Below are positions 6,094 to 12,863 of a stretch of 17,701 nucleotides of DNA, in pieces. How positions within the stretch are numbered: the stretch's first letter is position 1; each line of letters starts with the position of its first letter. The notes below the pieces were generated by a model that saw only the letters and a program-made list of their open reading frames with translations, had not been told where the DNA came from and made no database searches. Origin of the DNA: Profundicola sp051011115 (GTDB taxonomy: Bacteria; Bacteroidota; Bacteroidia; Flavobacteriales; Weeksellaceae); assembly GCA_051011115.1 (NCBI GenBank), contig JBPCUN010000012.1:1-17701 (forward strand). The letters are read 5' to 3'. The position numbers and the translations under genes were made by a program.

Positions 6094-7578
6094 TTAAATC
6101 ATTTTTAAGAAGTTCACTTCTTTTTCATCTAATATTCTATAATCTCCTCTCTTCAAACTTTTCTTGGTAAGACCTGCAAACTCAACACGGTCTAATGCCA
6201 TAATTTTATAACCTAGTTTCTCAAAAATACGTCTTACTACTCGATTCCATCCAATATGAATCTCTACACCAACTTCATTGTGAGGTTTATTATCAATAAA
6301 TGAAATCTTATCCACTTTGGCGACACCTTCTTGCATGGCAATACCATTTCTGATCTTCTCCATATCGTCACCATGTAAGTCTTGATCTAACATCACATGA
6401 TAGATTTTCTTAACGCCGTGGCTTGGGTGTGTTAGTTTTTTAGCTAAGTGACCATCATTGGTAAATAATAAAACTCCAGTAGTCTGTCTGTCTAATCGAC
6501 CTACAGGGAATAATCTAGCTTTAGTTGCGTTTGCAACTAATTCCATGACGGTTTTTCTTTCTCTTTCATCCTGAGTAGTTGTGATAAAGCCCTTTGGTTT
6601 ATTCAATAAAACATAAGCCTTTCTTTCAGGAGAAATTCTTTCTCCATCAAACCTTACATCATCTTCTGGTTTTACTTTATATCCCATTTCTGTAATCGTA
6701 ACCCCGTTTACCTCTACTACACCAGTTTTAATGTATTCATCGGCTTGTCGCCTACTACAGATTCCTGCATTAGCTACATATTTATTTAAGCGAATAAGAC
6801 CATCATCTGGTTTTATAACTTCTGCACGTCTCTTATTTACTCTAAATTTTTTGTAATCTTTTCTTGGACCTTTGTTTCCGTCATCCGTTCGACTTTCTCT
6901 AGATTCTGGTTTCCTATCCATTCTAAATGGTCTTTTCTCTGAAGAATCCTTTTGACCAGCTTCTCGGTTGCCAAATGATTTTCGTTCTCTTTTAACGCCA
7001 GGCTCTCTATCTGGTCTATCCGTTCTAAAAGGGCTTCTATCGCTATTACCTCTGCGTTTCTCACTAAAAGGTCTACTTTCTCTTCTGCTATCCTCGTCCC
7101 GGCTTGGTCTACGGTCGGTCTTCTCAGGTCTATCGCTTCTAGAAGGTCTTCTATCGCTAGAACCTCTACGTTCCTCATTAAAAGGTCTGCTCTCTCTTCT
7201 GTTATCATTATCCCGGCTTGGTCTACGATCGGCTCTATCTGGTCTATCATTTCTAGAAGGTTTTCTATCACTAGCACCTCTGCGTTCCTCATTATAAGGT
7301 TTACTTTCTCTTCTGCTGTCACCATCCCGGCTTGGTCTCTCGTTTCTTGATGAACTTCTGTCGCTAGCATATTTAGACTCTCCAGAGCCACGTCTTTTTC
7401 CACTGAATGGTTTACCGTCACGGCTTGGCCTGTCTTCTCTAGGAGCTCTATTGTCTCTTCTAGATCTGTCGTTGCCAGAAGATCTTCTACCTCCCGATGA
7501 TCTCCTATTCTCTGATGAATTAGAGTCTGATCGGTTGGTTTTATTATCTTCGTTAAAATTAGGATTCTTTTTCCTCAT
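6094..7578 (-). CDS. rluB: RluB/RsuA-family rRNA pseudouridine synthase with disordered N-terminus
   Basis: A 494-residue enzyme that should convert a uridine in 23S (or less likely 16S) rRNA to pseudouridine. Residues 1-250 are low-complexity and rich in Arg, Ser, Asp, Glu and Pro, surely disordered, and contain 38-residue tandem repeats (near 79-186). An S4 RNA-binding domain covers about 261-320 (starting LIRLNKYVANAGICSRRQAD). The catalytic domain covers about 321-480, with GRLDRQTTGVLLFTNDG at 360-376 and catalytic D363. The closing VVRRIFEKLGYKIMALDRVEFAGL is typical of the RsuA/RluB/RluE/RluF group. Usual bacterial RluB is about 250-290 residues, so the head is an addition; charged extensions on this enzyme are frequent in Bacteroidota. 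RluB fits better than RsuA or RluF, but target base 2605 is family inference. It lies 52 bp after the prenyltransferase gene without a clear promoter, so it may be the last gene of that unit. Confidence 0.9.
   Translation of the reverse strand: MRKKNPNFNEDNKTNRSDSNSSENRRSSGGRRSSGNDRSRRDNRAPREDRPSRDGKPFSGKRRGSGESKYASDRSSSRNERPSRDGDSRRESKPYNEERRGASDRKPSRNDRPDRADRRPSRDNDNRRESRPFNEERRGSSDRRPSRSDRPEKTDRRPSRDEDSRRESRPFSEKRRGNSDRSPFRTDRPDREPGVKRERKSFGNREAGQKDSSEKRPFRMDRKPESRESRTDDGNKGPRKDYKKFRVNKRRAEVIKPDDGLIRLNKYVANAGICSRRQADEYIKTGVVEVNGVTITEMGYKVKPEDDVRFDGERISPERKAYVLLNKPKGFITTTQDERERKTVMELVANATKARLFPVGRLDRQTTGVLLFTNDGHLAKKLTHPSHGVKKIYHVMLDQDLHGDDMEKIRNGIAMQEGVAKVDKISFIDNKPHNEVGVEIHIGWNRVVRRIFEKLGYKIMALDRVEFAGLTKKSLKRGDYRILDEKEVNFLKMI
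7021..7344 (-). repeat. 114-bp tandem repeats in the rluB head
   Basis: Two full 114-bp units (7248-7135 and 7134-7021 on the minus strand) and one shorter copy (7344-7249) encode 38-residue blocks of the form DRP...DRRPSRD.D.RRESRPF.E.RRG.SDR. The first copy lacks about seven residues at its start. The repeat length is a multiple of three and the frame stays open, so copy number can change without breaking the gene. The open frames seen on other strands here are by-products of this repeat. Confidence 0.85.
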
Positions 7579-7630
7579 AATTGTAAATTGTTATATACTG
7601 GCATATAAGCCAGAAAAATCATACCACTTG

Positions 7631-8548
7631 TTAATTGATGGGCAATAATCGTTGCAAAGCTAAGGGATTTATCTTAATCCACGCAATACTTAACACTCCA
7701 ACCCCTAGTATCACTTTCAATAACAGGTACAAAAGGTTTATTTTCCACTTTTCTTTCAACACCCAGAGTAATATGATAATTAAAATCAAAATAATGGATA
7801 CTCCTTTAAAATAAATACTCATATGGCCTATCTCTTCCAAAGTAGACATATATATTGCCCAACCACAATTTAATGCTAAACATAATGTAAGAATAATTTT
7901 AGCATATTTAATCCCAAAAGCAACAGGTAATGTCTTGTAATTATAAATTAAATCTGCTTTGTACGTTGTTAGGTCTTTAATTAAATCTATGCTCAGTAAG
8001 AGTAGGGATAAGTATATTCCATGCATAAAGATAATTAGTGAGTAATTATTATAATATAATAATAAGGCAAGGAAGGGCATCAATGATAATACAACGTAAA
8101 ATAGGTTATTAATGAAGGTGATTTTACTAATTTTATGGCTATAAAACCAAACCAGAAAATTATAAGCAATAAAGAAAATGCCAACCCGCCAAGAGGCCAT
8201 GAAAGCTAAAGCAACGGAGATTAAGCTAAAGCTAATATAAACCCACAGCTTTAAGTTTTGACTAATAAAACGACTTACATAGGTAATAAGAGGTCTGCTT
8301 ATAGTATCTTTATCTAAATCATAAAAGTTATTGATGATATACCCTCCTGATACTGTAAATGCAGAGGCGAGTATGATAATATGAAGTTCTAAGTTTTCTA
8401 AAAAATGAAATAAAGACATCTCATGAGAGAAGATGAAGTAGGCTGTGATGTACATAGCTAGAACCAACATCCCCACATTATAACCCCTAATGACTGCGAA
8501 TAATGCTACCAGCTTATAAACGAGCCGCTTAGAGGTGATTTTTTGCAT
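7631..8548 (-). CDS. UbiA-family prenyltransferase, geranylgeranylglycerol-phosphate type
   Basis: A 305-residue integral membrane protein with about eight or nine hydrophobic helices. It carries both UbiA aspartate motifs: N73xxxD77xxxD81 (in NNFYDLDKDTISRP) and D188xxxD192 (in SIDLIKDLTTYKAD). These bind the prenyl diphosphate through magnesium. Close Flavobacteriaceae relatives are usually named geranylgeranylglycerol-phosphate geranylgeranyltransferase, after the archaeal ether-lipid enzyme, but the true bacterial acceptor is not established. Starting 1 bp after the mevalonate kinase stop, it is almost certainly translated from the same message, which fits a job in using the prenyl chains made from mevalonate. 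It is unlikely to be MenA or heme O synthase, whose motif surroundings and neighbours differ. Confidence 0.85.
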   Translation of the reverse strand: MQKITSKRLVYKLVALFAVIRGYNVGMLVLAMYITAYFIFSHEMSLFHFLENLELHIIILASAFTVSGGYIINNFYDLDKDTISRPLITYVSRFISQNLKLWVYISFSLISVALAFMASWRVGIFFIAYNFLVWFYSHKISKITFINNLFYVVLSLMPFLALLLYYNNYSLIIFMHGIYLSLLLLSIDLIKDLTTYKADLIYNYKTLPVAFGIKYAKIILTLCLALNCGWAIYMSTLEEIGHMSIYFKGVSIILILIIILLWVLKEKWKINLLYLLLKVILGVGVLSIAWIKINPLALQRLLPIN

Positions 8549-8549
8549 T

Positions 8550-9461
8550 TTAGAAACGATAAACGGGTTCTAAATCAAATTCAGATAAAGATGTTTTAGC
8601 TTTCTCAAAATCTTGTGTAAAACCTAGGACATATCCACCACCTCCAGATCCACAGAGTTTTAAATAGTAATCATTGGATTGAATTCCTGCTTCCCAAGCT
8701 TGGATTAGTGCTGATGGAATCATAGGCTTAAAATTTATAAAAGCCCATCGAGATAAATCCTTTAAATTGCTAAATAAAGGTTCTGTTTTACCTTTTACAA
8801 AAGCCTCTATACAAGCATCATTATATTTAGTAAATTCTTTTTGTAAAGTTTTTCTAAAACCTTCTTGTTTCATTTTTTCAAAAAACATCTGAACCATAGG
8901 TCCTGTTTTTCCTGGAGCTCCACTATTGATTAAGAATACTGCACCTTTACCTCCTTTTTCATAAGGAATACCAACTGTGTCAATGTCGTCTTTAGAATTG
9001 ATAAGTAATGGAATATTTAAATAACAAATAAGTGGATCAATCCCAGAGCTTGTCCCATGAAAGTAAGATTCCATTTTACCCAAAATTTGTTTTAATTCAG
9101 AAATCTGATGCTTTTCTAAAGCATTTTTATCAATTGGGTCTATTGCATATTTATCATATATCGCTGCTACCAAGGCACCAGAACTCCCAACGCCATAGCC
9201 TTGTGGGATATCTGAATCAAAATACATTCCTTTTTCTAAGTCCGCTAGTAAAGAAGAGGTATCGAAACAGTCAGACATATTTTCTTTCAGATAATTGGCA
9301 AATGAAAATAAGCTTTGATTAGACTCTTGATGCGTTTCAGATTCTTCAAACTTTAAAGTTCCTTTGTAGAAGTTAAGAGGAATGGTAAGTCCTTTTGCGT
9401 TTTCTATGATACCATATTCTCCAAATAAGAGGATTTTAGCAAAAAATGATGGATGTTTCAT
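8550..9461 (-). CDS. Mevalonate kinase-family GHMP kinase
   Basis: A 303-residue cytoplasmic kinase, expected to phosphorylate mevalonate with ATP in the mevalonate route to isopentenyl diphosphate. Evidence: N-terminal FAKILLFGEYGII (residues 7-19, cf. the GKxILFGEH of mevalonate kinases), the ATP loop PQGYGVGSSGA at 86-96 (the GHMP PxGxGxGSSxA motif), GTSSGID at 136-142 with likely catalytic D142, and the C-terminal GHMP motif LCGSGGGGYVLGF at 269-281. I chose the ATG at 9461. The frame stays open to 9605, but that 48-residue extension has no family resemblance, overlaps the divergent CBS gene, and contains a -7 element 22 bases upstream of 9461. It begins a unit with the prenyltransferase (1-bp gap). 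Another GHMP kinase, such as phosphomevalonate kinase, is less likely. Confidence 0.85.
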   Translation of the reverse strand: MKHPSFFAKILLFGEYGIIENAKGLTIPLNFYKGTLKFEESETHQESNQSLFSFANYLKENMSDCFDTSSLLADLEKGMYFDSDIPQGYGVGSSGALVAAIYDKYAIDPIDKNALEKHQISELKQILGKMESYFHGTSSGIDPLICYLNIPLLINSKDDIDTVGIPYEKGGKGAVFLINSGAPGKTGPMVQMFFEKMKQEGFRKTLQKEFTKYNDACIEAFVKGKTEPLFSNLKDLSRWAFINFKPMIPSALIQAWEAGIQSNDYYLKLCGSGGGGYVLGFTQDFEKAKTSLSEFDLEPVYRF

Positions 9462-9482
9462 ATGCGTTTTAGGTATGCGGGG

Positions 9483-9490
9483 CAAATTTA
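9483..9490 (-). promoter_or_regulatory. -7 element for the mevalonate kinase unit
   Basis: On the minus strand TAAATTTG is an exact match to TAnnTTTG. A weak TTC lies 17 bases upstream as a possible -33 element. A start near 9476 gives a leader of about 15 bases before the ATG at 9461. It supports that start over the longer open frame. Confidence 0.5.
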
Positions 9491-9565
9491 AGAAATATTT
9501 ATTATATGAATCATTTTTCATGCCATTATACTCTGGATAAATTTTTGTTATATTAGCAGTTACAT

Positions 9566-10222
9566 ATGCTAATAACAAATTTAATAACCGCAGAATTTGT
9601 ACCAATTACTTTAAAGTCTACTGTAGAAGATGCTTTAGATATAATTAATGGGTTCAAATTATCTCACATTCCTGTTTTTGAAGGTCTTACTTTTTTGGGA
9701 AATATTTCTGAAATTTATTTAAATGAAAGAAATCCTAAGGAGGAGCTGTCCGTGAGTAAAATGAATTTTGAAAAATTTTATTTGGAAGAAAATACAACTA
9801 TTTTTGATGCTGTACGTATCTTCTACCGTAATGAAACTAATATTATACCTGTTTTAGATGATCAAGAAAAATATTTAGGATACATCACAGCAGATGAGGT
9901 GATGGGGGAGCTATCTAGAATGCCTTTTTTGTCTGAATTAAGTGCTATGATTACAGTGAAGATTCCTACCAAGCAATTTTCTATTAGTGAGGTGGCAAAG
10001 ATTGTAGAATCTAATAATGGTAGAATTTTAGGTTGTTTTATTTCTGGTTTCTCAGAAGATATGACTGAAGTAACCATACGATTCAATGCAGAAAGTCTAA
10101 GTTCTGTGGTAGCCACTTTTGAGAGATTTGGATATTTAATTAAATTTCAATTCTTTAATGATGAAAAAGTAGACTTATTACAAGATAGGTACAAACAATT
10201 AATGCGATTCATGGATGTCTAA
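9566..10222 (+). CDS. CBS-domain protein with ACT-like tail
   Basis: A 218-residue cytoplasmic protein. Two CBS motifs, about residues 3-57 and 66-118, form a Bateman pair that usually binds adenine nucleotides. Residues 125-195 (from MITVKIPTKQFSISEV to FERFGYLI) look like an ACT-type regulatory fold. No catalytic domain is present, so it is likely a nucleotide sensor. Its gene overlaps nadK by 8 bp (stop TAA at 10220-10222, nadK start at 10215), a conserved flavobacterial pairing that suggests coupling to NAD(P) metabolism. The start ATG at 9566 opens the first CBS motif directly and fits homologues. Its own promoter, in the 104-bp divergent gap, is not clear. Confidence 0.85.
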   Translation: MLITNLITAEFVPITLKSTVEDALDIINGFKLSHIPVFEGLTFLGNISEIYLNERNPKEELSVSKMNFEKFYLEENTTIFDAVRIFYRNETNIIPVLDDQEKYLGYITADEVMGELSRMPFLSELSAMITVKIPTKQFSISEVAKIVESNNGRILGCFISGFSEDMTEVTIRFNAESLSSVVATFERFGYLIKFQFFNDEKVDLLQDRYKQLMRFMDV

Positions 10223-11102
10223 AATGAAAGTTGCCATATATGGATTAAAGTACTCACCTGTACTAGAGGAGTTTATGCCCTCATTTTTTAATAGATTAAA
10301 TGAAGATGGCATTACTTATCAAATAGAGGAATCTTACGCAGGAGTTTTAGCAACAATTACAGATATTGAGCTGAAAGATTATACCACTTTTAAATTTAAA
10401 GCAGATCTTGATGAAGATTTAGACTTATTTTTCACTTTTGGTGGAGATGGGACTATACTATCAGCGGTGACGGTGCTACAAGATCTCAATATCCCAATTG
10501 TAGGCGTTAATACCGGTAGGTTAGGTTATTTAGCGGGAATTAATAATAAAGAATTGTTGCCACATTTACGTGAAATCCTTCAAAAAGACTTTAATATAAG
10601 CCCAAGGTGTTTGGTAGGTATTGAAACACCTGGTTATGAATTGAAATACCCTTTCGCATTAAACGAAATCACAGTTGTACGCAAGGAAACAACGGGTATG
10701 ATCACCATTGATGCTTTTATAGGAGATCAATTTATTAATTCCTTTTGGTGTGATGGTTTAATTATTTCTACGCCAACAGGCTCTACAGGGTATTCATTGA
10801 GTTGTAATGGGCCTATAATTTCCCCAGAGCTTGATAATTTTGTGATTACGCCCATGGCTCCACATAATTTAAATGTGCGACCTTTAGTAGTATCCAATAA
10901 AGAAACAATACGATTAAAAGTGCACAGCAGAGTAGATGAGTACTCTTTAACTTTAGATTCTAGGTTGAAATCTATGCACACAAATCAAGAAATAAGAGTG
11001 AGTAAGGCGCCTTTTCATGTAAATATTGTTCAATTAAAGCATACAAATTACTTAGAGACTTTAAGGAAGAAACTTTTTTGGGGTATGGACAAGAGAAATT
11101 AA
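10215..11102 (+). CDS. nadK: NAD kinase
   Basis: NAD kinase (ATP + NAD+ to NADP+), 295 residues. Motifs: FGGDGTILS at 75-83 with catalytic D78, the NTGRLGYLAG segment at 99-108, the NE pair N150/E151, and the glycine-rich DGLIISTPTGSTGYSLS at 180-196. The following residues read CNGPI where most family members have GGPI. The ATG at 10224 (MKVAIYG) is the more usual start by comparison with homologues; the one at 10215 adds three residues and overlaps the CBS gene by 8 bp. Either gives translational coupling. No terminator follows; the next unit has its own -7 element at 11177. Confidence 0.95.
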   Translation: MSKMKVAIYGLKYSPVLEEFMPSFFNRLNEDGITYQIEESYAGVLATITDIELKDYTTFKFKADLDEDLDLFFTFGGDGTILSAVTVLQDLNIPIVGVNTGRLGYLAGINNKELLPHLREILQKDFNISPRCLVGIETPGYELKYPFALNEITVVRKETTGMITIDAFIGDQFINSFWCDGLIISTPTGSTGYSLSCNGPIISPELDNFVITPMAPHNLNVRPLVVSNKETIRLKVHSRVDEYSLTLDSRLKSMHTNQEIRVSKAPFHVNIVQLKHTNYLETLRKKLFWGMDKRN

Positions 11103-11176
11103 CGATAATGTATGTTGATTTCTAAATGAATACTAATAAAATTTGTTAATCATTCTATGCGACTCAACTAAATCAT

Positions 11177-11184
11177 TATATTTG
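11177..11184 (+). promoter_or_regulatory. -7 element for the DUF6089-uppS-bamA unit
   Basis: TATATTTG is an exact match to TAnnTTTG. A TTC at 11153-11155 lies 21 bases upstream as a weak -33. The ATG at 11255 would follow a leader of about 64 bases. This would give the envelope genes transcription independent of nadK. Confidence 0.5.
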
Positions 11185-11254
11185 TCGCTTTAAAATTAGT
11201 CTTAAAAACAACAAACATAGCTTTGATACGTTACTCAAAGAAAGTTGTAATCAT

Positions 11255-12094
11255 ATGAAGAATTATTTCACCTTCTTATTGGTAACCTTTATTTTATTTC
11301 AATTGCAGGCGCAAAAGCATGAGGTTGGTGTCTTTATTGGTACTACGAATGGAATCACAGATGTGGGTAGAACAGACTATATAAACCCTTTTCCCAAAGA
11401 TTGGGGCGTAGGTAATCCTACAATTCCAATTAATTTAGGTTTGTTATATAAATTCAATTTAAATCCGCATCAATCCCTTAGATTAAACTTACATTATACA
11501 AGGTTTATTGATAATGATCGATTAGCAGCAGAAGATTATCGATATGATAGAGGAGCTAAATATTCTCAAACATTATATGAGACTTCTGTTTTATTTGAAT
11601 ATAACTTTTTCCCTATAAACTCTGAGCAGGAACGGGCACATTCACCCTATATTTTTGCTGGGCTTGGTGCTTTTGGCTATAAACACCCCACTTATACGGT
11701 AGTCAATACAATTTCCTCAAAAACTAATGTTGAAGGGAATCCTACCCATGTACCTGTTATTTCAAAAGATGATGAGCTTAAATTTTCATATTCAATCCCA
11801 TTTGGGGTAGGATATAAATACAAATTTAATTATAATTGGGAGGCAGGATTAGAATTAGGTGTAAGGCCTACTTTTATTGATGATCTAGATATGGCTGATG
11901 CCACAGAAGAGGATTTTACTTTTTTGAATCAAGAAGGTCTTACAAATTATGTTTCACAAGATGTTTTGGATGAGAGCAATGAAAAATTAATAAGACAACG
12001 CCAAATAGGAGACAGGTCCAACAATGATTGGTACGTGTTTTCTGGCTTAACCTTTACATATATCTTTGGTCGTCCGCCATGTTTTTGTGATTAA
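11255..12094 (+). CDS. DUF6089-family outer membrane beta-barrel protein
   Basis: A 279-residue exported protein with a signal peptide at 1-19 (ending LQA before Q20). The rest alternates hydrophobic and polar residues in strand-like stretches (for example KHEVGVFIGTTNGITDVG, INLGLLYKFN, FAGLGAFGYK and VFSGLTFTYIFG), as in small outer membrane beta barrels of the DUF6089 family, whose function is unknown. It ends in GRPPCFCD, with two cysteines, rather than the terminal aromatic residue of a BAM client. Its gene is the usual one before uppS and bamA in Flavobacteriaceae, and uppS starts 9 bp later, so a role linked to envelope biogenesis is likely but unproven. Confidence 0.8.
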   Translation: MKNYFTFLLVTFILFQLQAQKHEVGVFIGTTNGITDVGRTDYINPFPKDWGVGNPTIPINLGLLYKFNLNPHQSLRLNLHYTRFIDNDRLAAEDYRYDRGAKYSQTLYETSVLFEYNFFPINSEQERAHSPYIFAGLGAFGYKHPTYTVVNTISSKTNVEGNPTHVPVISKDDELKFSYSIPFGVGYKYKFNYNWEAGLELGVRPTFIDDLDMADATEEDFTFLNQEGLTNYVSQDVLDESNEKLIRQRQIGDRSNNDWYVFSGLTFTYIFGRPPCFCD

Positions 12095-12103
12095 AATCTA
12101 AAT

Positions 12104-12853
12104 TTGAAAGAAGCATTACTACATAAAATAAATCTAGAACAAGTCCCTCAACATATAGCCATAATAATGGATGGTAATGGAAGATGGGCACAGAAAAAAG
12201 GGATGATGCGTACTTTTGGGCATAAAAATGCAGTGAAAGCTGTTCGTGCTGCCATAGAAGGAGCTAATGAAATAGGTGTTCGCTATTTAACGCTCTATGC
12301 ATTTTCATCAGAAAATTGGTCTAGGCCTTTTGAAGAAGTAAACTTTTTGATGAATCTACTCATTAAATCTTTGCGAAAAGAATTGAATACTTTTGTAGAA
12401 AACGATATTCAGCTCAGAACCATCGGAGATGTGAGCAGATTGCCTAAAGAAGTGTATGAAGAGTTACAAAGAGTGATAGAAGTAACTAAGAATAATAAAA
12501 AAGCTATCTTAACCCTAGCTTTAAGTTATGGAGCCAAAGATGAAATTGTACAAGCTGTAAGAGGAATTGCACAAGACGTACAAGATAATAAGGTGTCCAT
12601 AGACCAAATAACTCCCGAGATGTTTAAATCACATTTATACAACCCTGATATTCCAGATGTTGATTTAATGATTCGTACAAGTGGAGAGCAACGCATTAGT
12701 AATTTTCTGTTGTGGCAAATAGCCTACGCAGAGTTATATTTTACCGAGGTGTTGTGGCCTGATTTCAGAAGAAAGGATTTATACCAAGCTGTGATATCGT
12801 ATCAGAGTAGACAAAGACGATTTGGGAAAACAGGAGATCAATTATTAAACTGA
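12104..12853 (+). CDS. uppS: Undecaprenyl diphosphate synthase (isoprenyl transferase)
   Basis: A 249-residue cis-prenyltransferase that extends farnesyl diphosphate with isopentenyl diphosphate to make the lipid carrier for peptidoglycan and polysaccharide. Motifs: HIAIIMDGNGRWA at 17-29 with catalytic D23, AFSSENWSRP at 66-75, DLMIRTSGEQRISNF at 187-201, and AYAELYFTEVLWPDF at 207-221 with E210. I chose the TTG start at 12104: the first in-frame ATG codes for M22, inside the catalytic motif. The start lies 9 bp after the DUF6089 stop, and bamA starts 10 bp after the uppS stop, a tight unit. Confidence 0.95.
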   Translation: MKEALLHKINLEQVPQHIAIIMDGNGRWAQKKGMMRTFGHKNAVKAVRAAIEGANEIGVRYLTLYAFSSENWSRPFEEVNFLMNLLIKSLRKELNTFVENDIQLRTIGDVSRLPKEVYEELQRVIEVTKNNKKAILTLALSYGAKDEIVQAVRGIAQDVQDNKVSIDQITPEMFKSHLYNPDIPDVDLMIRTSGEQRISNFLLWQIAYAELYFTEVLWPDFRRKDLYQAVISYQSRQRRFGKTGDQLLN

Positions 12854-12863
12854 AGAATAGAAA

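Noticed and set aside
7021..7344. Evenly spaced repeats considered as a CRISPR array
   Set aside because: The whole 114-bp unit is repeated, with no distinct spacers, and the stretch is coding.
6837..7421. Long alternative open frames on both strands inside the rluB head, including 6968-7297 on the plus strand
   Set aside because: They exist only because the 114-bp repeat lacks stop codons in several frames. The compositions (Leu/Ser-rich or Glu/Ile-rich repeats) are products of the repeat, and the rluB frame has clear domains.
7598..7613. Hairpin CTGGC/GCCAG between the prenyltransferase and rluB genes
   Set aside because: The stem is only 5 bp and has no T tract on the downstream side for the minus strand, so it is not supported as a terminator.
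9549..9556. TATATTAG as a promoter for the CBS gene
   Set aside because: One mismatch to TAnnTTTG, no -33 element, and it would leave a leader of only about 3 bases.
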